The notes under the pieces were generated by a model that made no database searches, was not told the origin of the DNA, and was given only the letters and a program-made list of their open reading frames with translations. From Bradyrhizobium sp. (lineage in GTDB: Bacteria > Pseudomonadota > Alphaproteobacteria > Rhizobiales > Xanthobacteraceae): 51,192 nucleotides of DNA. Both the position numbers and the translations under genes were made by a program. The stretch covers positions 1 through 51,192 of the forward strand of contig NZ_JAFATE010000557.1 in NCBI RefSeq assembly GCF_019244115.1. Reading direction: 5' to 3'. Below are positions 33,093 to 41,500 of this stretch, one piece after another. How positions within the stretch are numbered: position 1 is the first letter of the stretch; each line of letters starts with the position of its first letter.

Positions 33093-35402
33093 ATGCTTGC
33101 CTATGACCAGCCGATAGCTCGGCGCGAGCTGAACGGAGCGACACCGTCCGCCCCGCAGGGCGACGTCGACCTGCTGCAACTCGGCCGCCTGCTGTGCCGG
33201 CGGCGCATCATGATCGCATCGGGCGCGCTGATCTGCGCGCTGATCGCGGTTGCCGCCGGCAAGAGCCTGACGCCGCGCTTCACCGCCACCGCCGAGCTGT
33301 ATGTCGATCCGCGCGAATTGCAGCTGGTCGACCGCGAACTCACCCCGCGCGCGCAGGACGTGTCCGGGCTTGCCATGGTGGTGGACAGCCAGGCGCGGCT
33401 GATGACCTCGAGCAGCGTGCTGTTGCAGGTGATCAAGGAGCAGCACCTGGATGCCGATCCGGAGTTCGGCGGCAACGCCAGGGGTCTCCTTGCGAGGCTC
33501 GTCGGCCTCGCCGGGGTCGAGCTGCACGGCGACGCCACGCTGGCCGCGACCGCGGCGCTGGAGGCGCTGAACCGGCACATCACGATCCGCAAGACCGAGC
33601 GCAGTTTCGTGGTCGATGTCGAGGTGTGGTCGAACGAGCCGGCCAAGGCGGCGGCGCTCGCCAACGCCATTGCGAGCACCTACCTTGCCGAGTCCCACGC
33701 CTCGCAGGCGAACGCGGCGCGCCGCGCCACCAGCGATCTCTCCGGCCGCCTGAAGGAGCTGCAGCTCCGCCTGCGCGATGCCGAGACCACGCTTGCGACC
33801 TACAAGGCGCAGAACAATTTCGTCGGCACCCAGGACACGCTGATCAGCGATCAGCAGCTGTCCGCCTCCAACCAGCGCCTTGCCGCGGCGCGGGCGCAGA
33901 CCATGGACGCGAAGGCGCGCTACGACCAGATCGAGGCGACCCGCCGCGGCTCCGCTGATGCCGGCGCGATTGCCGAGGCGCTGCAGTCGCCGACCATCGC
34001 CAATCTGCGCGCCCAGTACGCGGAGGCCCGCAAGCGCCTTGCCGAGCTGACCGCCGAACTCGGCCCGCGGCATCCCGCGCTGCGCCAGACCGAAAAACAG
34101 GTCGATGATCTCCGCCGCACCATCGGCGAGGAGATCGACCGGTTTGCGCAATCAGCCAAGAACGACCTGATCCGCGCCCGCGATTACGAGGCGTTGCTGA
34201 ACAAGGCGCTGGAGACACAGAAGCGGCAAAGCGTCGAGATGAGCCAGGCGTCGGTGCGGCTGCGCGAAATCGAACGCGACGTCGAGGCGAGCCGCGATGT
34301 CTACCAGTCCTTCCTCAAGCGCTCGCGCGAGACCGAGGAGCAGGAAAGCCTCAACACCTCGGCCGCGCGGATCATCGGCGAGGCCACCGTTCCGCAGCGG
34401 CGCTCGTTCCCGCCGGCCGTGAGCCTCTTAGCCATGATCGGCTTCCTGTTCGGCGCGCTTGCCGCCGGCGGCCTCGCCGTCGCTGTCGACCGCTTGCCAG
34501 GACAGGCGCCGGAGCCGGGGCCCCGGGGCGAGGGGCGCAAGCCGCGCGCGGCCGCGCCCGCGCAGCCGGCCGAAGCCGCATCACCCGTCCCGGTGCCCGG
34601 CGCAGTTGCCGAAGCAGCGACCAGCACCGCGGTGCCCGTCGCACCGGCCGAAAAGCCCGTCATCGTTCGCCTGCAGGAGAGCGACATCCTGCGCACGCTG
34701 GGCGGCATCCTCGCGACCTCGGCAGCCGCCGACGTGACGCGCCTTGGCTGGCCGATCCTGCGCAACGGCACGGCGCCGTCGGCGTTCCTCGATGGCGTGC
34801 GCGGCATCCGCGCAAGATTGCCGCGACGCGCGTCATCCAACACCGTACCGGTCGTGGCCGTGATCGGCGATGCCGCCGGGAACGACGACCGCAGCATCGC
34901 CGCGCTCAATATCGCACTCGGATGCGTGCGCGATGGCGCAAAAGTCCTGCTGATCGACGCCGACCCCGACACTGGCTCGCTGTCGCGGCGGCTCGGCCGG
35001 CTGGGCAAACTCGAGCCTCACCGGCTCGGCCGGCTCAGCATCGCCGGCCACGCCTCGCGCGCGATTCAGACCGCGAACGGGATTTCCATCCTGCCCGCGC
35101 TCAAGGGACACAACGGCGAGGCCGCCGATGCCGTGCGCAAGGCGCTGGCGCGGGCGCGTTCGGCCAGCGACTTCGATGTCGTGATCCTCGATGGCCCCGC
35201 GATGCCGTGGGACGTGGCCGATCTCCACCTGCTGGACGCGGCCGATGTGCTGGTCGCCGTGCTTCCGCTGCGCCTCGGCATCAACGAGAGCATGGAGGAG
35301 ATCATCGCAGCGCTCGGACCTGCGCAGGACCGGCTGGCTGGCGTCGTCCTGAACGAGCTCGGCGCTGCGACGGTGCAGGAGCAAGGCAGGCAATATGCCT
35401 GA
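33093..35402 (+). CDS. Wzc/GumC-like polysaccharide co-polymerase with degenerate BY-kinase domain
   Basis: A 769-residue chain-length regulator. N-terminal Wzz domain with TM1 (IMIASGALICALIAVAAG, about 38-55), a long periplasmic coiled coil (about 200-410, e.g. RLKELQLRLRDAETTLATYK), TM2 (VSLLAMIGFLFGALAAGGLA, about 442), an Ala/Pro-rich linker (about 470-545), and a C-terminal tyrosine-kinase-like ATPase. In the latter the Walker A loop is VIGDAAGNDDRSIA (near 588), lacking the lysine, although Walker A'-like VLLIDADPD (near 617) and VVILDGP (near 694) remain. There is no C-terminal tyrosine cluster. It likely controls length structurally rather than by phosphorylation. ATG 33093 has GAGG directly upstream; the next gene overlaps by 8 bases. 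Confidence 0.85.
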   Translation: MLAYDQPIARRELNGATPSAPQGDVDLLQLGRLLCRRRIMIASGALICALIAVAAGKSLTPRFTATAELYVDPRELQLVDRELTPRAQDVSGLAMVVDSQARLMTSSSVLLQVIKEQHLDADPEFGGNARGLLARLVGLAGVELHGDATLAATAALEALNRHITIRKTERSFVVDVEVWSNEPAKAAALANAIASTYLAESHASQANAARRATSDLSGRLKELQLRLRDAETTLATYKAQNNFVGTQDTLISDQQLSASNQRLAAARAQTMDAKARYDQIEATRRGSADAGAIAEALQSPTIANLRAQYAEARKRLAELTAELGPRHPALRQTEKQVDDLRRTIGEEIDRFAQSAKNDLIRARDYEALLNKALETQKRQSVEMSQASVRLREIERDVEASRDVYQSFLKRSRETEEQESLNTSAARIIGEATVPQRRSFPPAVSLLAMIGFLFGALAAGGLAVAVDRLPGQAPEPGPRGEGRKPRAAAPAQPAEAASPVPVPGAVAEAATSTAVPVAPAEKPVIVRLQESDILRTLGGILATSAAADVTRLGWPILRNGTAPSAFLDGVRGIRARLPRRASSNTVPVVAVIGDAAGNDDRSIAALNIALGCVRDGAKVLLIDADPDTGSLSRRLGRLGKLEPHRLGRLSIAGHASRAIQTANGISILPALKGHNGEAADAVRKALARARSASDFDVVILDGPAMPWDVADLHLLDAADVLVAVLPLRLGINESMEEIIAALGPAQDRLAGVVLNELGAATVQEQGRQYA

Positions 35403-36309
35403 GCGCCGGCAAAATCTCCTTGGGCGAACGCTGACTGCCGGCATCCCCCGGGTCACGCTGGGTGGATTGCGGCTCGCCGTGCTCGACATGGAACAGACCG
35501 CGAATTTCATGATCGCGGCGGCGGCGCCGCAGCATCGCGCCGCGCGTCCGCTCTATCTGACATCGGCCAATGGCGAGGTGCTGTCGCGCTGCGCGACCGA
35601 ACCGCTCACCGAGCGGCTGTTCCGTACCGCCGACCTGATCAGCGCCGACGGCCAGCCGCTGGTGATAATCTCGCGCCTGCTGTCGCGAACCCCCCTGCCG
35701 CAGCGCGTGGCGACCACCGACCTGTTCCATGTGGTCGCGCGCAAGGCGCAACTCGCCGGCCTCTCCTTCTATCTGTTCGGCGCGGATGAGCGGGAGAACG
35801 CGGCCGCCGTCGCCAATATCAGCAGGATTTATCCGGGCCTCAGGATCGCCGGCGCCTGCCACGGCTATCTGCGCGGCGAGAGGCTCAGCGCCAAAATCGA
35901 GGAGATCAACAAACTCGCGCCGGACTATCTCTGGGTCGGACTCGGCGTGCCCTATGAGCAGGCCTTTGTCGAGCAGTTCACGCCGCAGCTTCGCAATGTT
36001 GGCGTCATCAAGACGGTCGGCGGCCTGTTCAACCATCTCTCCGGCAGCCGCAGCCGGGCACCGCGCTGGATGCAGCACGCCGGGCTCGAATGGACCTGGC
36101 GCGTGTTGACCGAACCGCGCCGCCTGTTCTGGCGCTATCTCACCACCAATCCGCGCGCGCTGTATCTGTTGCTCAGCAGGAGCGGCGATGCGGGCCGCGG
36201 TCGCGCGAGCACAGTCGCGTTTGCGGGGCGCGCTCAGGTTCGAGACTCGGCACGTCCACACGCTAACCTCGTCCCCGCGAGAGCGGGGACGCATAACCAC
36301 AGGCTTTGA
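35395..36309 (+). CDS. WecG/TagA/CpsF-family glycosyltransferase
   Basis: GT26-family enzyme, 304 residues as read. The core (about 20-255) has RPLYLTSANGEVLSRCATEP, LISADGQPLVIISRLLSR, LSFYLFGADERENAAAVANI and DYLWVGLGVPYEQAFVEQFT, GVIKTVGGLFNHLSGSRSRA, AGLEWTWRVLTEPRRLFWRY, all typical. These enzymes add N-acetylmannosaminuronate or a related sugar to a lipid-linked intermediate. It overlaps the co-polymerase gene by 8 bases. The last 40 or so residues run into repeat-like DNA (a CCCGCGAGAGCGGGG hairpin), so the C terminus is probably an addition. Confidence 0.87.
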   Translation: MPERRQNLLGRTLTAGIPRVTLGGLRLAVLDMEQTANFMIAAAAPQHRAARPLYLTSANGEVLSRCATEPLTERLFRTADLISADGQPLVIISRLLSRTPLPQRVATTDLFHVVARKAQLAGLSFYLFGADERENAAAVANISRIYPGLRIAGACHGYLRGERLSAKIEEINKLAPDYLWVGLGVPYEQAFVEQFTPQLRNVGVIKTVGGLFNHLSGSRSRAPRWMQHAGLEWTWRVLTEPRRLFWRYLTTNPRALYLLLSRSGDAGRGRASTVAFAGRAQVRDSARPHANLVPARAGTHNHRL

Positions 36310-36335
36310 GCCGCGCAAGCTGGGGCTCGAAAATT

Positions 36336-36423
36336 CGTCATTGCGAGCGAAGCGAAACGATTCAGAAATCTCTCCCAGGAGAAAGTCTGGATTACGTCGG
36401 CGCGGACGCGCCTCGCAATGACG
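36336..36423. repeat. R4 repeat (GTCATTGCGAG family), copy 2
   Basis: Begins CGTCATTGCGAGCGAAGCG and ends GCGCCTCGCAATGACG; the two ends pair over more than ten bases. It is diverged in the centre from copy 1 at 22720-22801. Confidence 0.78.
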
Positions 36424-36513
36424 CGCTTCCAATTCCGGCTTCAACATGTCAGAGAACAGAGGGTGTGAGTCCGCATTCTCGCGGCGCGAATTGCGTCCGA
36501 GCTGTCGAGCGAA

Positions 36514-36693
36514 CGGCCCTCCGAATGAGAAGAGGGCGCAGGGAATGCCGGGCGACGGCCTCGCCCATGGCCCGCCTGCAAGCAAAAAACGCAGGCGGCA
36601 GTCACCACAGGTTCAGCCAAATCATCCCGGCATTCCCTGCGCGATGGTTTTAACGGTGTCCTTCGTGCTCTCCCCGGGGAACCGGGCTTTTTT
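36514..36693 (+). ncRNA. R3 structured RNA candidate, copy B
   Basis: Hairpin 1 (CCCTC 36517-36521 with GAGGG 36532-36536), a perfect 17-bp closing stem (36536-36552 with 36626-36642), inner hairpin GGCGA/TCGCC (36551-36555/36561-36565), hairpin GCCTGC/GCAGGC (36574-36579/36591-36596), the box CAGTCACCACAGGT, and a terminator CCCGG-GGAA-CCGGG (36673-36686) followed by CTTTTTT. Compared with copy A each stem has changed on both sides so that pairing is kept. It sits 200 bases after the last polysaccharide gene but has its own conserved upstream block, so it is likely independent. Confidence 0.75.
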
Positions 36694-37017
36694 GCCCCCG
36701 TCGCTCGCGATCATCTCGCGAGCTTGACACCAGCGTCGGGGCGTCAGGACCACACGACTTCGCCGTCCGCGTTGGCATCGGTCGTCTGCGCGCAAGAGCG
36801 CGCCGCGACATCATCGCGTCCACCGCATCCCGCGCTCCACGTATCGTGACGATCGGCCGAAACGCCCCTCTTCGAGCGAGGCGGGACGGGCGGATCATGC
36901 CTCTGATTTGGGGTCGGCGTCAAGCATATTTCTGTAAATCAGAACACGCCCGCTGCGACAATTTGGCACGACGGGCAGTTTACGCATGACACACATGCAC
37001 GAATTGCCTGCAGCTTT

Positions 37018-37103
37018 TAGGGTTGGCAAAGGCGCGCTCGCGCCATGCCCACCATCTTTCCGCAATCTGACATGGTGGGCACGCTGCGCTCTGCCCACCC
37101 TAC
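37018..37103. repeat. R2 repeat, copy 2
   Basis: TAGGGTTGGCAAAGGCGC ... ATGGTGGGCACGCTGCGC ... CCCACCCTAC, about 86 bases with the same double-hairpin plan as at 22624-22712. Confidence 0.8.
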
Positions 37104-37144
37104 CGATCCAAACAGGCAGCGAACATGCTGCAACGCTGGCCGCG

Positions 37145-37735
37145 CTAGAGCGGCTTGATCTGAACCTTGCGGAATTTTACCACGCCGGAGCCGTATTGCA
37201 GGGCGATCGGTCCGGCATTCAGGTGTTTTGAGTCCTGTACGTCGGCGGTCTTCTGCCCGTTGAGCACGACGGTGAGATGCGGTCCTTGCGCGGTGATCTC
37301 ATAGGTGTTCCACTTGCCGGCCGCCTTCGGCATCGGATCGACCTTGGCGGTGTCGACGATCGCACCGGTGCCGTAGCTTGGATCGGGGCGCTTGTCGAAG
37401 ATGTTGACCTCGTAACAGGTCTTGCCGTCGATCTTCTCCGACTGCTCACAGCGGATGAAGATGCCGCTGTTGGCCTCGTCGTCGACCCAGAACTCGGCGT
37501 GGATCTGGAAATCCTTGTAGGAGGTCTTGCTGACGAGATAGGCGAGATCCTTGCCGTCGAGCTTGTCGGCGACGAGCAGACCGTTCTTGAACGCCCAGTT
37601 GGCTTTGCCGACCTCGCCCCACTCCCCCTTCCCAGTCTGGTCCATCAACGTGACCCAGCCGTCCTCGCCGAACGCCAGACCGGCATGTTGAGCGGCGATC
37701 AGCGCCGCAGCCGCGAGCGTCGTAAATCGTTTCAT
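37145..37735 (-). CDS. Secreted DUF1080 (3-keto-disaccharide hydrolase-type) protein
   Basis: A 196-residue single-domain protein with a signal peptide (MKRFTTLAAAALIAAQHAGL AFG). The mature concanavalin-like domain shows WVTLMDQTGKGEWGEVG, ADKLDGKDLAYLVSKTSYKD, FQIHAEFWVDDEANSGIFIR and GKWNTYEITAQGPHLTVVLN, the DUF1080 pattern. Characterised relatives cleave 3-keto-glycosides. ATG 37735 has GGGAGGA upstream. It is divergent from a secreted cupin protein at 37971; both would act outside the cytoplasm, perhaps on sugars. Confidence 0.85.
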   Translation of the reverse strand: MKRFTTLAAAALIAAQHAGLAFGEDGWVTLMDQTGKGEWGEVGKANWAFKNGLLVADKLDGKDLAYLVSKTSYKDFQIHAEFWVDDEANSGIFIRCEQSEKIDGKTCYEVNIFDKRPDPSYGTGAIVDTAKVDPMPKAAGKWNTYEITAQGPHLTVVLNGQKTADVQDSKHLNAGPIALQYGSGVVKFRKVQIKPL

Positions 37736-37837
37736 GAGTGTCCTCCCTGAGCGCCTTTGGTTGGGCGCAACCTAGTGGCCGCGCGTTGCGGCGTAAATGC
37801 ATTTCGATGCTGCGGTTGCGTGCGCGGCGCATAGTTT

Positions 37838-37886
37838 GAGCATGATCCTTTCTGGTATCCGCTGCACACTTTTCCGGATCATGCTC
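37838..37886. repeat. R6 palindrome, copy 2
   Basis: GAGCATGATCC (37838-37848) pairs perfectly with GGATCATGCTC (37876-37886). It lies in the shared upstream region of the DUF1080 and cupin genes, 85 bases before the cupin start. Confidence 0.75.
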
Positions 37887-37970
37887 GTGCAACCTTGCGG
37901 GCAAGGAATAAGTGGAGCTAGCCTGGGTTTTGCAGAGCGCAACCTCAAAACCCATCATCAGGAAGGAACA

Positions 37971-38444
37971 ATGACGAAAAGCACCCGGCTCGTCCGCACC
38001 CTCGCACTGCCGCTCGCGCTTGCCGCGAGCCTGAGCATCGGCTCCGCCGCCGAGCTCAATCCTGCCGCCGTGATCTACAAATTGCCCGATCAGATTCCCT
38101 GGAGCAGCGTCGATGCGCGCGGCGCTCAAAACGCCGTCGTGGTCGGCGATCCGAACAAGCCAGGCTTCTACATGGTCTACACCAAATGGACCAAGGGTAA
38201 CCATTTCAGCCACCCGCATTTCCATCCCAATGATCGCTACATCGTCGTGCTGCAGGGCACCTGGTGGGTCGGCTCCGGCGCAAGGTTCGATCCCGAGCAC
38301 GGCACCGTGCCGATGCCGGCGGGGAGTTTCGTCACTCATTTCGGCAAACAGGTGCATTGGGACGGCGCCAAGGACGAGGATGCCGTGCTGCTGATCATGG
38401 GCGAGGGACCGGCAACATCGACGGCCGTTGCCGAAGAAAAGTAG
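37971..38444 (+). CDS. Secreted cupin-domain protein
   Basis: A 157-residue protein with a signal peptide (MTKSTRLVRTLALPLALAAS ... GSAAE) and one cupin domain. Metal ligands are visible in KGNHFSHPHFHPNDRYIVVL (three His, near 75-81) and the second cupin motif in PAGSFVTHFGKQVHWDG (His). The role may be an isomerase, dioxygenase or anti-sigma-like sensor; not determinable. The ATG has AGGAAGGA upstream. It is divergent from the DUF1080 gene and followed by the large c-di-GMP gene in convergent orientation. Confidence 0.82.
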   Translation: MTKSTRLVRTLALPLALAASLSIGSAAELNPAAVIYKLPDQIPWSSVDARGAQNAVVVGDPNKPGFYMVYTKWTKGNHFSHPHFHPNDRYIVVLQGTWWVGSGARFDPEHGTVPMPAGSFVTHFGKQVHWDGAKDEDAVLLIMGEGPATSTAVAEEK

Positions 38445-38473
38445 CTTGGCATGATGCTTCCGCGCATGCAGTT

Positions 38474-38495
38474 CGCCCTCCCCGCAAGCGGGGGG
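38474..38495. repeat. R1 partial copy (single hairpin)
   Basis: CCTCCCCGCAAGCGGGGGGAG hairpin between the convergent cupin and GGDEF/EAL genes. It may be a reduced R1 element and could serve as a transcription barrier for both genes. Confidence 0.55.
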
Positions 38496-38558
38496 AGCGC
38501 AGGGACATCCTGGTCACGGCTCGACTTGATCTCTGGCGAACAGCCCGCGCCACGCGGC

Positions 38559-41500
38559 TCAGGCGCGGGCGCGGTTCTTCTGAGCGCCCGCCTCGGGCTG
38601 CAGCGGTGGCGAGGCAGCCAAGGCTTGCGGCTTCAACAGCTCGGCGAGCTCTCTGGCCGGCAGCGGTTTTGAGAACAGAAAACCCTGCATCTCGTCGCAG
38701 GCATGGCTGCGCAGAAATGCCTCCTGCTCGGCATTCTCCACGCCTTCGGCGACCACTGTCATGCCGAGCGCCTTGCCCATGTTGATGATCGCCTGGGCGA
38801 TCGCCTGATCCTCGGTGTCGTCGTGCAGATCGCTGACGAAAGAGCGGTCGATCTTGATGGTGTCGATCGGAAAATGCTTCATCAGCGACATCGACGAATA
38901 GCCGGTGCCGAAATCGTCGATCGCAAGGCGGATGCCGCGGCTCTGGACTGCAGTGAGCACCTTGACCGCGCGCGGGACATTGCCCATCACCATGCTTTCG
39001 GTGACCTCGAGCTGCAGCAGCGTCGGCGACATGCCGCTGGCAATCAGCGCCTCGTCGATGTCCTGCAACAGGCGATCGTCGGCGAACTGCCGTGGCGACA
39101 GGTTGACCGCCATCGAGACTGGCCGGAGGCCCCGGCGCTGCCAGGCCATGTTCTGGGCGCAGGCTTCGCGGAGCACCCAGCGGCCGATCGGCACGATCAG
39201 CCCGGTCTCCTCGGCGAGCGGAATGAATTTCATCGGCGGGATCATGCCGAGCTCGGGATGGGTCCAGCGCAGCAGCGCTTCGACGCCGGTGATCTGCCGG
39301 GTCTCCATGTCGATCTTGGGCTGATAGTGCAGCGACAGCTGCTCGCGCTCCACCGCGCGGCGCAGCGCCGTCTCCAGCGTCAGGCGTTCGATCGACTGAG
39401 TCTTGACCTCCGTGGAGAAGAAGCGGAAGGCATTCTTGCCGTCGTCCTTGGCGAGATACATTGCCATGTCGGCATTTTTGGTGAGCGCCTGGGCGTCGGT
39501 GCCGTTCGACGGATACATCGCGATCCCGATCGAAGCCGTGGTGTGGCACTCATGACCGTTCAGCAGCACCGGCCGGCTCAGCCCGGCGAGCAGGCTGGTA
39601 GCGATCCGCTCGACGTCGGCGACTTCGCCGCATTCCTCCAGCAGCACGACGAATTCGTCACCGCCGAGCCGGGCCACGACGTCGCTCGCGCGCAGCACCG
39701 TGCGCAGCCGTTTGGCCACTTCGACCAGAAGCGCGTCGCCGGCATCATGGCCGAGCGAATCGTTGATGACCTTGAAACGGTCGAGATCGATGAACAGGAG
39801 CGCGAACTGCCGCTCGTGCCGGGACGCCACTTCGATCGCATGGCGCAGCATCTCATTGAACATTTCCCGGTTCGGCAGATCGGTCAGGCTGTCATGGGAG
39901 GCGAGATATTCGATGCGCTCATCGGCCTTGCTCTTCTGGTCGACGCGATCGAAATTCTCCAGCGCAAAGGACACGTTGTCGGCGAGCCGCTGCAAGAGCT
40001 CGGCGAAGTCCCTGGTAAATATTCCCTTCTCGGTCGCGATGAACAGCATGATCCCGACGACCTGCCCGTTCACGAGCAGCGGAAAGGCCGCGCCGGAATT
40101 TGCACCGTCCTCACGGATACGGGCATGCAACGCCTGCATACTCTGGTCGGCGAGATAATCGTTGCTGATGCATGCCTGCCCGGAGCGGAACGCCCGGCCG
40201 CTGAGACCGCGGCCCCCCGGATGGGCCTCATTGGTGGACAGTTGCACCTTGAGAGAGAACTCCGCGACCGGGCCGCCGGCGGCGACAGTATCGAGAAAAT
40301 CACTGCCGGGCCTTGCCAGAGCGATCACGATCGAGGTGAATTTTCCGCCGCTTGCGGCCCCCTGGCAAACCAGGTCGAACATCTCCTCGCGCGACTTGGC
40401 TCGCAGGATTGCCTCGTTGGTCGCGGACAGCGCCGCGAACATGCGCGCCAGCCGCTCTTTCTGCTCATCGGCTTTCGCCTTAGCCTCGGCGCGATCGAAA
40501 TTGTCGAGCGCAAAGGAGACGTTTTCGGCAAGCCGCTGCAAGAGCCCGATCAGTTCGACGCTGAACACGTTGAGCTCATGCGACAAGAACCTGAGCGCGC
40601 CGATCGCCCCGCCGTCCTTCAGCAGCGGAAAGGAGGCGCCGGAACGGACGCCGTCGCGCCGCGCCGCCTCGAGCAGGGCGCCGGTATTCCGAAAATCCCG
40701 CTTATAGTCGTTGGAGATGCAAGGAAGCAGCGTGCGGATCGCGGTTCCTGTGATACCGCGTCCTTCCGGCGCATTCGCATCCGCCGATAACCGTGTTTGC
40801 CTGGTCTGATCGCCACGCGGACCCGCGGAGGCGACGATTTCCAAAAACTCTTCGCCCGGTTTCTCCAGCACGACCGCGGTCGAGGTGAAGTCGCCGCCGA
40901 CCACGGCGGCCTCGCAGACCAGCTTGAACAGCTCTTGGCGCGATTTCGCGCGCATGATCGCCTCGTTGGTGGCGCTGAGCGCCGCGAACATCCGCGCCAA
41001 CCGTTCCTGCTGCCGGTCGGCGCTCGCCTTCGCCTCGGCGCGGTCGAAATTGTCGAGCGCGAAAGAAAGATTCTCTGCGAGACGCTTCAGCAGTCCGATC
41101 AATTCCGGGCTGAACGTATTGACCTCGTCGGACAGAAAGACCAGGACTCCGATCGCGTCCCCGCTCTGGAGCAGCGGAAAGGCTGCGGCCGATCGGTTCT
41201 TGCCTTTGACATCCTTGTAGAAGTGCCAGTTCGTGCCGAATTCGGCGATGTAGTCGTTTGAAATGCGCGGCTGTCGGGTCCGGAATGCGATGCCGGTGAT
41301 GCCCTGCCCTCCGGGACGCGACGCATCGGTCGAGACGCGGATCTGCATGACACGGTCGCGATCAGGGCCAGCGGAGGCGACATGTTCCAGAAATTCCGCG
41401 CCAGGCCGCTGCAGCGAGATGGTCGTGGAGGTAAAACCACCGCCGACCACGGCCGCCTCGCAAACGAGCTCGAACAGCTCCGCGCGCGAGGAGGCGCGCA

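Larger units (their letters stand above)
36310..37144. other. Gene-free stretch filled with repeats
   Basis: Over 800 bases without a credible protein gene. It contains the R4 repeat 36336-36423, RNA candidate copy B 36514-36693 with its conserved upstream block from about 36475, and the R2 repeat 37018-37103. The bases 36700-37017 show nothing recognisable. Confidence 0.75.

Noticed and set aside
32634..34151. 505-codon minus-strand frame over the flippase end and co-polymerase
   Set aside because: Crosses two real genes on the other strand and the hairpin before 33093; no plausible start or family.
38703..40790. 695-codon plus-strand frame over the GGDEF/EAL part
   Set aside because: Antisense to a gene with clear catalytic motifs; composition typical of a shadow frame.
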